NCBI GenBank assembly: GCA_021792635.1 | Contig: JAJYUH010000001.1 | Span: 198,515 to 262,514 of the forward strand | Direction of reading: 5' to 3' | Source of the DNA: Natronospirales bacterium | GTDB lineage: Bacteria > Pseudomonadota > Gammaproteobacteria > Natronospirales > REEB76 | DNA length: 64,000 nucleotides | Part shown: piece after piece, positions 8,678-18,423 of the stretch | Layout of the letters: the number at the start of each line of letters is the position of its first letter | Position numbering within the stretch: the first letter of the stretch is position 1 | Translations under genes and position numbers: made by a program | Notes under the pieces: model-generated | The model's input: only the letters and a program-made list of their open reading frames with translations | Told to the model about the DNA's origin: nothing | Databases searched by the model: none

Positions 8678-9604
8678 ATGAACGCGCACACGGACGGAAT
8701 TGCAGCTACACGCACAGCCCAGGCCACCTGGCGGGACTACTATGAGCTCGGCAAGCCCCGAATTGTCATGCTCATTGTGTTTACCGCCATGGTAGGGATG
8801 TTCCTGGCGGTGCCCGGCATGGTGCCGCTCCGGCAATTCATCTTCGCTACCATCGGCATCGGCCTGGCGGCGTCCTGTGCGTCGGCCATCAATCACCTGC
8901 TGGATCGGCGCGCCGATGCCGCCATGTTCCGCACCCGGCACCGGCCGCTGCCCCTGGGGCATGTTACCGAGCGGCAGGTCATCGTTTACGCATTGATTTT
9001 GTGTCTGCTGTCCATGTCAATTCTGCTGGTATTTGTGAACTGGCTTACCGCAGCACTTACTTTTGCTTCGCTCATCGGCTACGCCGTAATCTACACCGGC
9101 TTTCTCAAACGTGCCTCACCGCAGAATATCGTGATCGGCGGCGTCGCTGGAGCCGCACCACCGGTGCTGGGCTGGGCCGCCGTCACCGACCACGTGGCCC
9201 CGGGCGCGCTATTGCTGTGCCTGATCATCTTCGTCTGGACGCCGCCGCATTTCTGGGCGCTGGCCATCCACCGGCGCGAGGATTACGCCAAGGCCAATAT
9301 TCCCATGCTGCCGGTGACCCACGGCGTGCCCTACACGGTGATGCACATCATTCTCTACACCATCCTGCTGGTGGTGGTGAGTGTACTGCCCTATCTCATC
9401 GGCATGAGCGGCCTGCTGTATCTGGCGGGTGCGCTGGTCTTTGGTGGAGCTTTCCTGGTGTATGCCTTCGCCCTGCGTTTCAGCAGCGACCCCAGTCTGC
9501 CCATGCGGACGTTCCGCTATTCGATTGTCTATCTCACGGCGCTCTTCATCCTGTTGCTGCTGGATCACTACGTGCCGTTAATCGTCCACGCGGTCTCCGC
9601 TTGA
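8678..9604 (+). CDS. ctaB: Heme O synthase (protoheme IX farnesyltransferase)
   Basis: UbiA-superfamily prenyltransferase that adds farnesyl to heme B. 308 residues with about nine helices. The first Asp-rich motif appears as [19 protein letters not shown], and the second region as [28 protein letters not shown] is diagnostic for CyoE/CtaB. It begins 15 bases after ctaA, so heme O and heme A synthases are made from one transcript. The stop is followed by a G/C-rich hairpin at 9604-9631. Confidence 0.95.
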   Translation: MNAHTDGIAATRTAQATWRDYYELGKPRIVMLIVFTAMVGMFLAVPGMVPLRQFIFATIGIGLAASCASAINHLLDRRADAAMFRTRHRPLPLGHVTERQVIVYALILCLLSMSILLVFVNWLTAALTFASLIGYAVIYTGFLKRASPQNIVIGGVAGAAPPVLGWAAVTDHVAPGALLLCLIIFVWTPPHFWALAIHRREDYAKANIPMLPVTHGVPYTVMHIILYTILLVVVSVLPYLIGMSGLLYLAGALVFGGAFLVYAFALRFSSDPSLPMRTFRYSIVYLTALFILLLLDHYVPLIVHAVSA

Positions 9605-9631
9605 TCCCCTCCCCTGACAGAGGAGTGGGAT
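9604..9631. repeat. Intergenic hairpin of the C-rich/G-rich type
   Basis: ATCCCCTCC and GGAGTGGGAT pair with one bulged base around a 9-10 base loop. There is no T-run on the plus side. Its composition resembles the hairpins at 20115, 24326 and 53314, so it may belong to a dispersed repeat family, or act as a transcript stabiliser for ctaB. Confidence 0.45.
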
Positions 9632-9699
9632 AATCAAGCATAGACAATCAGGGTCAGTATTTTTGTTCTCAGGGCTTCTGATGGCCCAGGGGAGATGAC

Positions 9700-10284
9700 G
9701 TGAAGAGTATTGTGTATTGGGTAATATTAAGTACCCTGCTTGTATGCGGGCGCGTGTTTGCGGCAGGCGAGCAGGCATTTTCTCCTGAGTTGCAGAAGTT
9801 GGCTGTCTCCGTCGGTCAATGGAGGTTCCGTGGAGTAAGTCTGGGTACGCGCTTCAGCAAGCCGGGTAAATGGACTTGGCATGAGGACTGCGACTGGTCG
9901 GCGAGCAGGGTTTTTCTCCTGTGCAGCTTCACCAATGACTGGTCCGGAAAAATCGTCAAGTCGCTGGTGGTGGACACCTATAACAGCGTGGATCACGCCT
10001 ACTGGCATTACGAGATATTTGCCGTCGGCGCTTCCGGCGGACCCCCTTTCGTGTCGCGCATGACCGTTCACGGCAATACCTGGATCGAATATGGCCGGGA
10101 CCAGGAGCGCGGCAAAAAAATCAGTGAGCGCATCGTTTACCATTTCACTTCTCCGGTGCGGGCCAGTGTGCGGATAGACATCTCCAGAGACGGAGTTCAC
10201 TGGATAACCGTTGATCGGGGTGAGGGAGCGAAGCTGCCGGACATGCAAGTGGGACGTGCGAAAATCCCATTCTTCTGCGGTTGA
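9700..10284 (+). CDS. Secreted protein of unknown function
   Basis: 194 residues with a clear signal peptide (VYWVILSTLLVCGRVFAAG, cleavage near FAA-GE). The mature part contains WTWHEDCDWSASRVFLLC and FFCG at the end, so four Cys that could form disulfides. The pattern of a ligand-weighing beta barrel (GxFxxxGKWTW) recalls DUF1579-like proteins, but I cannot assign it. GTG 9700 is preceded by GGGGAGATG. It is transcribed towards the b-type cytochrome gene, ending 24 bases from it. Confidence 0.7.
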   Translation: MKSIVYWVILSTLLVCGRVFAAGEQAFSPELQKLAVSVGQWRFRGVSLGTRFSKPGKWTWHEDCDWSASRVFLLCSFTNDWSGKIVKSLVVDTYNSVDHAYWHYEIFAVGASGGPPFVSRMTVHGNTWIEYGRDQERGKKISERIVYHFTSPVRASVRIDISRDGVHWITVDRGEGAKLPDMQVGRAKIPFFCG

Positions 10285-10308
10285 CGTTCACAACCCGGCG
10301 CCGGACGG

Positions 10309-10896
10309 CTAATCGCGCAGGCTGAACATCTGCGTGAAAGTGGGGTGGCGCAGCAGGCTGTGCAGTACGGTCACGCCCAAGTGGCCGCCCCAGTAGGTCC
10401 ATGCCAGCACCGCCACGTTGCCATGCAGTTCTGCCACATCATGCAGGAGCACACGACTCGCGCCAGACAGGCGCAGGATGAAAAACAGGCCGCCGCTTAC
10501 CGCCACGGCGGTAATGGCGAGCAATCCCAGGCCGTGGGTGAAGCCTGCAAGGTTACCTTCCTCTCCGGGTTTGTCCGCAGGCGGACGGAGATGACGTACG
10601 CTCTGCCAGAATTCCCTGAAAACATTGCGCAGACCCGCGCGCGTCCAGGGGAACAAATGATGCACACCCTCCGCGGGATGGGTGAAGGACCACCACCAGT
10701 GCAGAATGATCAGCGCCAGGATGCTGAATCCCAGCACCTCGTGTATCTCGAAGCTCGCACTCTCCACCCGGCCGGGCCGGGGTCCGTCCATCACACCGCC
10801 GAGGATGAGCTGCGCGGTCACACTGATGGCCAAGAGCAGATGTAACAGCCGCAACGGCCGGCTCCATCGTCCGGGATGATTTTCCTGAGGGGTCAT
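10309..10896 (-). CDS. Cytochrome b561-type membrane protein
   Basis: About 195 residues with four membrane helices and His residues placed for two b hemes: LRLLHLLLAISV, FEIHEVLGF, LIILHWWWSF, LHGNVAVLAWTYWGGHLGVTVLHSLL. This is the cytochrome b561 / Ni-Fe hydrogenase cytochrome b fold (PF01292). It probably passes electrons between a quinone pool and a periplasmic partner, but no partner gene is adjacent. ATG 10896 has AAGGGA about 9 bases upstream; a start 10 codons earlier has no ribosome site. Confidence 0.75.
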   Translation of the reverse strand: MTPQENHPGRWSRPLRLLHLLLAISVTAQLILGGVMDGPRPGRVESASFEIHEVLGFSILALIILHWWWSFTHPAEGVHHLFPWTRAGLRNVFREFWQSVRHLRPPADKPGEEGNLAGFTHGLGLLAITAVAVSGGLFFILRLSGASRVLLHDVAELHGNVAVLAWTYWGGHLGVTVLHSLLRHPTFTQMFSLRD

Positions 10897-10963
10897 GGGC
10901 CGCGTTCCCTTGGTTGTAAAACGCACCCGGCTATTTTGCCGGAAGTCAGGCGGCAGGCAACAA

Positions 10964-10988
10964 AAAACCCGGCAAATTACCGGGTTTT
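10964..10988 (-). terminator. Rho-independent terminator of rpoH
   Basis: Nine-base-pair stem AAAACCCGG/CCGGGTTTT with a 7-base loop, followed on the minus strand by a run of T. It lies 31 bases past the rpoH stop. The A/T flanks could let it work weakly in the other direction too. Confidence 0.88.
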
Positions 10989-11018
10989 AATCTTCCTTTA
11001 TCCTGCCACACAGGCGCT

Positions 11019-11891
11019 TCAGGCCATCAGTACACCCAGTTTCCTGATGGCGTTGTTTTCCAACTGGCGGATGCGTTCGGCCGATATGCCGTAGTGATCC
11101 GCCAGCTCCTGCAGGGTGGCCTTGCTTTCGTCCAGCCAGCGGCGTTGCATGATGTGCCGGCTGCGCTCGTCCAGCTTGGTGAGCGCCAAGCGCAGTTGCG
11201 TCTCGCCCTGTTCTTCCCAGTCGGAATGCTCCAACGCATGGGCCGGATCGGCATTTGCGTCCGCCGCCAGATAGGTCACGGGGGCCACACTATTGCTGTC
11301 CTCATCCTCGCTTTCCGGCGTGCTGTCGAAGGTGATGTCCTGGCCGGCGAGGCGTGATTCCATCTCCCGCACATCCTCGGGGGAGACACCCAGTTCCCTG
11401 GCGACGGTATTCACCTCCTCGTGGTTCATCCAGCCGAGGCGCTTTTTGGAGCCGCGTAGGTTGAAGAACAGCTTGCGCTGCGATTTGGTGGTGGCCACTT
11501 TGACGATGCGCCAGTTCTTGAGAATGAACTCGTGCATTTCCGCCTTGATCCAGTGCACGGCGAAGGACACCAGACGCACCCCTACTTCGGGATCGAAGCG
11601 CTTTACCGCCTTCATGAGGCCGATGTTGCCTTCCTGGATCAGGTCGCCCAGGGGCAAGCCGTAGCCCAGATAGCCGCGCGCCACATGTACCACGAAGCGC
11701 AGGTGGTGCAGCACCAGCTTACGGGCTGCGTCCAGATCCTGCTGCTCACGGAAACGCACGGCCAGTGCCCGCTCTTCGTGTGTGCTTAGCACCGGTATAC
11801 CGTTGATAGCCTGGATATAGGCCTCCAGACTGCCGCTCGGGCCGGCCAGTATGAGCTGCTGGGAGCGAGGCATCAGGGTGGTACGGGGCAT
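11019..11891 (-). CDS. rpoH: Heat-shock sigma factor RpoH (sigma-32)
   Basis: 290 residues, close to the 284 of E. coli. Region 2 contains [19 protein letters not shown] and [20 protein letters not shown]; the RpoH box QRKLFFNLR, absent from other sigma factors, is present; region 4 ends [20 protein letters not shown]. It directs RNA polymerase to chaperone and protease genes. ATG 11891 is preceded by GAGGAAGG at 8 bases. It follows ftsX, the usual gammaproteobacterial order, but has its own upstream region with a CIRCE operator, so it is probably under repressor control as well. Confidence 0.97.
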   Translation of the reverse strand: MPRTTLMPRSQQLILAGPSGSLEAYIQAINGIPVLSTHEERALAVRFREQQDLDAARKLVLHHLRFVVHVARGYLGYGLPLGDLIQEGNIGLMKAVKRFDPEVGVRLVSFAVHWIKAEMHEFILKNWRIVKVATTKSQRKLFFNLRGSKKRLGWMNHEEVNTVARELGVSPEDVREMESRLAGQDITFDSTPESEDEDSNSVAPVTYLAADANADPAHALEHSDWEEQGETQLRLALTKLDERSRHIMQRRWLDESKATLQELADHYGISAERIRQLENNAIRKLGVLMA

Positions 11892-11924
11892 AAGAAACCT
11901 TCCTCAAGAAACGTATGCGATATG

Positions 11925-11951
11925 TTAGCACTCCGGGTATTAGAGTGCTAA
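11925..11951 (-). promoter_or_regulatory. Perfect CIRCE operator (HrcA binding site) upstream of rpoH
   Basis: TTAGCACTC, nine bases, then GAGTGCTAA: an exact match to the CIRCE consensus on both arms. It lies 34-60 bases before the rpoH start, next to or overlapping the likely transcription start. HrcA binds CIRCE in many bacteria, normally at groESL or dnaK operons; here it would make sigma-32 synthesis depend on HrcA. No hrcA gene is in this window. Confidence 0.93.
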
Positions 11952-11978
11952 TAAGAGCAGGGGGTTCCATGCCATCAA
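11951..11978 (-). promoter_or_regulatory. Candidate sigma-70 promoter of rpoH
   Basis: On the minus strand TTGATG (11973-11978), 16 bases, then TCTTAT (11951-11956). The -10 abuts the CIRCE inverted repeat, the usual arrangement for repression. The -10 match is only 4 of 6, so this is tentative. Confidence 0.45.
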
Positions 11979-12009
11979 AGAATTAAATACTTTAATAATC
12001 AAATGGTTA

Positions 12010-12996
12010 TCAGGTAGGTTCGATGGCCCGCAGATGCCTTGCCACTGCCACCCAGGAGCCCAACCAGCCTAGCGCAATGCTGCTGACCAACAGTGTCAAG
12101 CTGCCCTTCAAGCCCAGACCGCTCAAGTGGAATTGGCTGCCGTACAGGCTCGCCAAATGCGCCACCGGCCCGGCCATGAGCAGCAGGGCGAAGAGTACCA
12201 GCATCCACGCCATTACCCCGCCTGCAAGACCGTACCAGGCGCCGTGGTAGAGGAATGGGCGGCGGATGAAAGCGTCGGTGGCGCCCAAGAGCTTGCTGAC
12301 CTCAATTTCCGTGCGCCGATTTTCGATCTCCAGACGGATGGTATTGCCCACGATAAGCACTACCGCCAGGGCCAGCAGCAGGGCGATGATCAGCACCGCC
12401 CGGTGCAGGATATCCAGCATGGCCTGCAGCCGCCGCAGCCACTGTATGTCCATGCGCACCTCAGCCACCTGCGGCAGCGCACCCAGCTCCTGACCGAGCT
12501 GTTGTGCCGCCAGCGGCGTGGTGTAGGCGTTCGCCGGGCGGATCACCAATACCGCCGGAAGCGGGTTGTTGCCCAGCAGACTGAGGGTGTCGCCAAAACC
12601 GGAGTGCTGCTGGAACTCCGCCAATGATTGGCTGGCGGTGATGACCTTCACGGATGCAACACCGGCATAGGTACGCACCCTGTCCGCCAACTGCTGTAGC
12701 GCACTGTCGGAGAGATTCTGTTTGAGGAACAGAGAAATCCTTGCGGCACCTTGCCAGGTGCCGCTCACGCTTTTGGCGTTGCTCACCAGCACCAATGTGC
12801 CGGCGGGCAGCGCCAGGGCGATGCCGATCACCATCACAGTCATGAGCGTGGCCAGCGGATGGCGGCGCAAACGTCCGAATCCCGCCGCCAGCATCTGCCG
12901 GTGGTGCAAAAGGTAGGCAGCGAACCGCTGTCTCAGGGTTTGGCGACTCAAACGTGCGCCGCGGGCGCCATCATCACGCGCGGCCGGCATGGGCAT
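12010..12996 (-). CDS. ftsX: Cell-division protein FtsX
   Basis: Membrane partner of FtsE that controls peptidoglycan amidases at the septum. 328 residues: a cytoplasmic N-terminus, a first helix (LATLMTVMVIGIALALPAG), a periplasmic domain, and three more helices in the C-terminal half, the ABC3 permease layout. RTEIEVSKLLGATDAFIRRPF is the characteristic FtsX cytoplasmic loop. It overlaps ftsE by 23 bases. The stop is followed by the rpoH regulatory region. Confidence 0.94.
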   Translation of the reverse strand: MPMPAARDDGARGARLSRQTLRQRFAAYLLHHRQMLAAGFGRLRRHPLATLMTVMVIGIALALPAGTLVLVSNAKSVSGTWQGAARISLFLKQNLSDSALQQLADRVRTYAGVASVKVITASQSLAEFQQHSGFGDTLSLLGNNPLPAVLVIRPANAYTTPLAAQQLGQELGALPQVAEVRMDIQWLRRLQAMLDILHRAVLIIALLLALAVVLIVGNTIRLEIENRRTEIEVSKLLGATDAFIRRPFLYHGAWYGLAGGVMAWMLVLFALLLMAGPVAHLASLYGSQFHLSGLGLKGSLTLLVSSIALGWLGSWVAVARHLRAIEPT

Positions 12997-13663
12997 CTCC
13001 CTGGAGTTCCGGCGCCACCACGCGGCCGGCGCGCAGGCTCAAGACACGCTGACCGAGACGGCGGATGAGGGTGTGGTCATGGCTTGCCACCAGCACCGTG
13101 ATGCCCACCTGGTTGAGCCGCCGGAACAGTTGCATCACCTCGAAGGACAGGTCCGGATCCAGATTGCCGGTGGGTTCGTCGGCGATGAGGATGGGCGGGC
13201 GGCTGATCACGGCGCGGGCGATGCCTACGCGCTGCTGTTCACCGGTGGAGAGCATTACCGGCAGGGCACGCTCCTTATGCGCGAGTCCCACCAGTTCCAA
13301 TGCCGCACTCACGCGCTTGGGGATATCCTGGTGCGCCACCCCGGCGATGATGAGCGGCAGCGCCACATTGTCGAATACCGAGCGGTCGTGCAGCAGTTTA
13401 TGATCTTGGAAAATCACCCCTACCTTGCGGCGGTAGTGGGGAATCTGGCCGCGGCGGATTCCCCCCAGGTTCTGGCCGTTGACGACGATCTGGCCGCGGC
13501 TCGGCCGTTCAATCAGGGCCAGGAGTTTCAGCAGCGTGCTTTTACCGGCACCCGACGGGCCGGTGAGGAACACCATCTCGCCGTGCTCGATGTTGAAACT
13601 CACGCCGGCGAGGGCTTCGTTACCGCCTGCGTAGCGCTTGTTCACCTCTGAGAATTGAATCAA
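12974..13663 (-). CDS. ftsE: Cell-division ATP-binding protein FtsE
   Basis: ABC ATPase of 229 residues that powers the FtsEX complex. Walker A is GPSGAGKST, the signature is LSTGEQQRVGIARA (Thr in place of the usual second Gly), and Walker B is ILIADEPTG. Q-loop FQDHKLL and H-loop ASHDH are present. The start overlaps the ftsY stop by 4 bases (ATGA), so ftsY-ftsE-ftsX are translationally coupled. Confidence 0.95.
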   Translation of the reverse strand: MIQFSEVNKRYAGGNEALAGVSFNIEHGEMVFLTGPSGAGKSTLLKLLALIERPSRGQIVVNGQNLGGIRRGQIPHYRRKVGVIFQDHKLLHDRSVFDNVALPLIIAGVAHQDIPKRVSAALELVGLAHKERALPVMLSTGEQQRVGIARAVISRPPILIADEPTGNLDPDLSFEVMQLFRRLNQVGITVLVASHDHTLIRRLGQRVLSLRAGRVVAPELQGDAHAGRA

Positions 13664-14592
13664 GGTTGTGCACCCTCGGATACGCCGGCCAATGCGCAGG
13701 CAAACGCGCGTGCATTGAATTCTTGCAGATCATCGGCCTGCTCACCGATGCCGATGAAGCGCATGGGGATGCCGAAACGTTGAGCTGCAGCAATGACTAT
13801 ACCGCCCCTGGCGGTACCATCCAGCTTAGTAATAACGAGTCCGGTCACGTGCACGGCAGCATGAAACTGTTCGATCTGCCGCAGGACATTCTGGCCGGTG
13901 CCGGCATCCAGCACCAGCAAACATTCGTGGGGTGCAGCCGCATCCTGCTTGGCGAGCACACGACGGATTTTCTTGAGCTCTTCCATGAGGTTGCCCTGGG
14001 TATGCAGACGCCCGGCGGTGTCCACCATGAGCAGATCGCTGCCGCGGGATTTGGCGGCCAACCAGGCGTCATGGGCCACGGCGGCCGGGTCGGTCCCCGC
14101 TGCCTGCGCCACCACCGGCACGCCCTGACGCTCGCCCCAGACCTTGAGCTGTTCCACGGCGGCGGCCCGGAAGGTATCGGCGGCCGCCAGCATGGGCTTG
14201 AGTCCCTGATTTTTGTAACGCCGCGCCAGCTTGGCCACGGTGGTAGTCTTGCCTGCGCCGTTGACGCCCACCGCCAGGATAACAAATGGCTTTACTGCAC
14301 CATCGAGCGTGAGCGGCTGGGCCGCCGGCTGGAGCAGCTTGGTGATTTCTTCCGCCAGCGCGGCTCGCAGGGCGCCGGAATCCTGCAGATGGCCGTCGCG
14401 CACACGCGCACGCAGGTTTTCCAGAATCCCCCGGGTCGCTGTCACGCCCGCATCCGCCTGCAGCAACTGGGTTTCCAGTTCTTCCAGCAGCGCTGTGTCC
14501 ACACCGCAACCCGGCGCAATCCGCAGCGTCGCACGCTGCAGGCGTTCGCGCAATTTGCCGAGAAATACGCTTTTGGAAGCAGCTTGGCTCAT
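13660..14592 (-). CDS. ftsY: Signal-recognition-particle receptor FtsY
   Basis: GTPase that receives the SRP-ribosome complex at the membrane. 310 residues, essentially the NG domain with almost none of the acidic A domain found in E. coli. G motifs are [21 protein letters not shown] and [10 protein letters not shown]. The short N-terminus begins [18 protein letters not shown]. It heads the ftsYEX gene set; usually rsmD is directly divergent from it, but here a lipase gene lies between. Confidence 0.96.
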   Translation of the reverse strand: MSQAASKSVFLGKLRERLQRATLRIAPGCGVDTALLEELETQLLQADAGVTATRGILENLRARVRDGHLQDSGALRAALAEEITKLLQPAAQPLTLDGAVKPFVILAVGVNGAGKTTTVAKLARRYKNQGLKPMLAAADTFRAAAVEQLKVWGERQGVPVVAQAAGTDPAAVAHDAWLAAKSRGSDLLMVDTAGRLHTQGNLMEELKKIRRVLAKQDAAAPHECLLVLDAGTGQNVLRQIEQFHAAVHVTGLVITKLDGTARGGIVIAAAQRFGIPMRFIGIGEQADDLQEFNARAFACALAGVSEGAQP

Positions 14593-14643
14593 CGGTTTGG
14601 CAATGAGGCGGCAGACGCCATCTTAGCATCGGGGCACAGGTCG

Positions 14644-14674
14644 CAAAAAAATCGGGGCGGCCACAGCCGCCCCG
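14644..14674 (-). terminator. Rho-independent terminator of the lipase gene
   Basis: Perfect 9-bp stem CGGGGCGGC/GCCGCCCCG with a 4-base loop, followed on the minus strand by seven T. It begins about 20 bases after the lipase stop and separates that gene from ftsY. Confidence 0.9.
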
Positions 14675-14694
14675 TCAATGTTGAGCCAAGGCGG

Positions 14695-16878
14695 TTATTT
14701 GATGAAGCCCTGGCTGTTGTTGATTTGCAGGAAAGTACCGCTGCTCGCCATGAACGACACCATTTCCGATTGCATTTCGTGCGTGACAGCGCCGTAGAGC
14801 GGAGCGTCCGCGGCGCAGGCGCTGGATGGTGGTGCCGGGTTGAGTATCGAGCCGTGGTCTCCGGCCTCAAACTGCACCACGGCATGCACGGGCGTGGTGA
14901 AGTTGCCGGTATTGCTGTTGACGGCGCTGAGGCCCATGAGATTTACCAGCAGATTGGTGCTGCTGTTGGGTACGACCGTGTCTGGCACGTTGCAGGGGTC
15001 GTTGTTGAAACCACCCACCACCTCGATCATATGAATGGGATCATTGGCCGCCGCCGTCGCGGCGTAATTGGCCGGATCGCCGTCTTCGATGACTGTCTGC
15101 GCATCGCGGAAGAAGTCAAAGAAGAACTGGGTGTTTTGCACGATGCCTTCCTGGGCAAGACCGCTGATGATCTGCGGCGCGAAAGTCTGGGAGTTCAGCA
15201 GCAGTTGGGTGATGTCGCCGCCCGGATTGGCGAGCGTCGCTGCCACAATGTGCTTGCCATCCACGCCGAGGAATGTGGCGCCCACGATACCGCCCAGGGA
15301 ATGACCTACAAAATAGAGTTGCGAACCATCAAACGTGTTGATGGCGGTGGGAGCGCTGGGCGGACCCGAAATCGCTGCCAGGGTCGGCACGGTGGCAGTG
15401 AGGTTAATGAGATCCGCCACCGCCTCCCGCAGGTTGTCCCGGGAAGTCAGCAGGCTCGGCAGATTGATGAAGTAAGTGCCAGACGGCGCGATGCCAGTGC
15501 CCGCCGGCAGGAAAGGGGGGATCGGCGGCAGGTCAAAGGTGCGCTCATGGCCCTTCTGATAGAGCGGATCCGCGGTATTGGTTATGCCATGCAACGGCAG
15601 ATCAATGGCCACCGCCGCAAAGCACTGACTGGCCAGCGCATCCGCCACCGCGAACACGTTCTCGCGGTCCTGGCCGATGCCGTGCTGGAAGATCACCGTC
15701 TTCCAGCCGCTAGCCGGCATGCTGCAGCTGGTCTTGCTGGCGATCGGTATGGTCACCAGTATCGGAATGACATTCTGCGCCACAGTCACAGCCGGCATGG
15801 GTGACTGGAAAGTCGTGTCGCCGCCGGAACTCGTGTGCCAGTAGCCGGTGAGCGGTGCGGTGGGGTTCGAGGCCGTCGGCACGGCTGAGTAGTAGGGCAG
15901 CGCAACATCACCCGCATAGATTTCTGCCAACCCCGGCGACGCGGAGCCCAGCACGGCGGGATTGTTGGTGGCGAGACCCGTGTCAATAATGCCAACGCCC
16001 TGGGGTTGCGGTGTGGCCTTGGCGTTGGCGGCGATGGTGCCGAGGGTGGAACCGACGAACTGGGTGCTGAAACTGAAAGTGACGACGATGTTCTGGGGAT
16101 TGATGCCGGCACCCGCCGCGACCGCCAGTTGCGGCAGCGTGAACTGCGCCACCTGATCCAGTTGCGGATTGCCGGTGGTACCCATCGCGCCGCCGCTGAG
16201 TACCGGCAGGTCCGCTTTGAGGATGGCCTGATAATCCACGCTTGGCGTCGCGGTACTGCCGCTGGTATCCTTGATGCCGTTGGTAAGCACCACGAGATAG
16301 GTGCTGGGTACCGGCGTGGGCGTGCCGCCGACGATTTGGATAGTGCTGGGTGCCAGCGGCTTGCATGGCGTGATATTGAGCACCGTGCCGCCGGAATCGG
16401 TGGCAGGCGATACACCCACCGTGTAATCCGCTGTGGGCGCGCTGCAATTGGCGCCCTGCACCAGCGGTGTCACCGTGCCTTTGGGGTTGACCGCCTTGTT
16501 CTGTGGATCGGAAGCGACTTTGAGGACGAAGACATCGCCGGCATTCAGACTGGCGGATTCCACAGGTGCGGTGAAGTAGGCGTTGATGACCGCTTGGGTG
16601 CTGAAACCGTCCAGGTGATTCATGGCCAAAGTCGGCGCGTTGGCCGGGTTGTTCACGCCGGTCGGCAGCACCGGGATGTTCAGCGTGCCGGTGGTGCTGC
16701 CGTTGAAGTACAGATCATTGGGGAACGGCCCGATGCCGCTCAAGGGCGAAAAACTGGCCTGGAAACCGGTGCCGATATTGGAGTTCGGTGCGGTGGAGTA
16801 AGTGGAGTTGTTGCCCTGGACGCAGGCGGTAAGAGCCAGAACGAGAGTGGGGAGCAGGAGCAGCGCGCGCTTATTCAT
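14695..16878 (-). CDS. Surface-type lipoprotein lipase (bacterial virulence-factor lipase family)
   Basis: A 727-residue protein. It opens with a lipoprotein signal (LLLLPTLVLALTAC, lipid-attached Cys near residue 19). The N-terminal half is Gly/Thr/Pro-rich and resembles the N-terminal domain of the Pla-1/cef and VolA-type lipases; the second half is an alpha/beta hydrolase with the nucleophile elbow FVGHSLGGIVG, an upstream HGIGQDR oxyanion region and EAGDHGSIL holding a probable catalytic His. ATG 16878 has GGAGG 7 bases upstream. It is divergent from rsmD and has its own terminator, so it looks like a separate transcription unit inserted between ftsY and rsmD. Confidence 0.85.
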   Translation of the reverse strand: MNKRALLLLPTLVLALTACVQGNNSTYSTAPNSNIGTGFQASFSPLSGIGPFPNDLYFNGSTTGTLNIPVLPTGVNNPANAPTLAMNHLDGFSTQAVINAYFTAPVESASLNAGDVFVLKVASDPQNKAVNPKGTVTPLVQGANCSAPTADYTVGVSPATDSGGTVLNITPCKPLAPSTIQIVGGTPTPVPSTYLVVLTNGIKDTSGSTATPSVDYQAILKADLPVLSGGAMGTTGNPQLDQVAQFTLPQLAVAAGAGINPQNIVVTFSFSTQFVGSTLGTIAANAKATPQPQGVGIIDTGLATNNPAVLGSASPGLAEIYAGDVALPYYSAVPTASNPTAPLTGYWHTSSGGDTTFQSPMPAVTVAQNVIPILVTIPIASKTSCSMPASGWKTVIFQHGIGQDRENVFAVADALASQCFAAVAIDLPLHGITNTADPLYQKGHERTFDLPPIPPFLPAGTGIAPSGTYFINLPSLLTSRDNLREAVADLINLTATVPTLAAISGPPSAPTAINTFDGSQLYFVGHSLGGIVGATFLGVDGKHIVAATLANPGGDITQLLLNSQTFAPQIISGLAQEGIVQNTQFFFDFFRDAQTVIEDGDPANYAATAAANDPIHMIEVVGGFNNDPCNVPDTVVPNSSTNLLVNLMGLSAVNSNTGNFTTPVHAVVQFEAGDHGSILNPAPPSSACAADAPLYGAVTHEMQSEMVSFMASSGTFLQINNSQGFIK

Positions 16879-16993
16879 TTGTTTTCCTCCATAAACGGCG
16901 GAGTTAGGGTACGCTGGAGACGCGCTGCCGCGCAAGCACCCTAAATTTCCATGCAAGCTGTGCCCAACCCGCTGAATTCTGTGGATTTGTAGC

Positions 16994-17584
16994 ATGTTCC
17001 ATCCCGGTCGCGGTTACCGCAATGAATTCCGCATTATTGCCGGCCGCTGGCGCCGGCGGCGCCTCAAATTTCCCGACCTGCCGGGCATCCGGCCGTCGCC
17101 TGACCGGGTGCGGGAAACGCTGTTCAACTGGCTGATGCAGGTGGTGGTGGGCGCCCGCTGTCTCGATTTATTCGCTGGGAGCGGGGCGCTGGGTCTGGAA
17201 GCCCTGTCGCGGGGAGCGCAACAGGTCACATTCGTTGATCGGGAGCGGCAGGTAGCTGAAGCCCTGCGCTCGCACCTGGAGTTGCTGCATGCCGTCCATG
17301 GCGAAGTGCTGCAAGCCGATGCGCTCGCCTTTTTGCACGGTCCACCGTGCCTTTTCGACATCGTATTTCTGGACCCGCCGTTTGCATCGCCGCTGCTGGT
17401 GGAATCCATCGCTCTTTTGGATCAGGGGGGCTGGCTGGCGCCGCGAGCTCACCTATATATGGAGTATCCATTGGGTTGCGCTCCTGCACTGCCCGCCGCT
17501 TGGCAGGTGAGCCGCGAAGGTCATGCGGGCCGCGTGGGCTTTGCCTTGGTGCGGTGCGCGGTCGCGAAACTTGCCGAAGAGTAA
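16994..17584 (+). CDS. rsmD: 16S rRNA (guanine966-N2)-methyltransferase RsmD
   Basis: SAM-dependent methyltransferase of 196 residues acting on the small-subunit rRNA. RIIAGRWRRRRLKFP and IRPSPDRVRETLFNWL are the family's N-terminal motif; SAM binding is at LDLFAGSGALGLEALSRGA, and the catalytic motif is IVFLDPPF. It precedes coaD by 34 bases, the common gammaproteobacterial pair. Confidence 0.95.
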   Translation: MFHPGRGYRNEFRIIAGRWRRRRLKFPDLPGIRPSPDRVRETLFNWLMQVVVGARCLDLFAGSGALGLEALSRGAQQVTFVDRERQVAEALRSHLELLHAVHGEVLQADALAFLHGPPCLFDIVFLDPPFASPLLVESIALLDQGGWLAPRAHLYMEYPLGCAPALPAAWQVSREGHAGRVGFALVRCAVAKLAEE

Positions 17585-17609
17585 AAAGCCCGCTATACAG
17601 ACGCAATAA

Positions 17610-18392
<783 letters not shown>

Positions 18393-18423
18393 GCGGTACT
18401 GTTTACCAAGCGAGGCAGCAGCA

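Noticed and set aside
13666..15804. 712-residue plus-strand frame
   Set aside because: Antisense shadow of ftsY and the lipase; no motif, no ribosome site.
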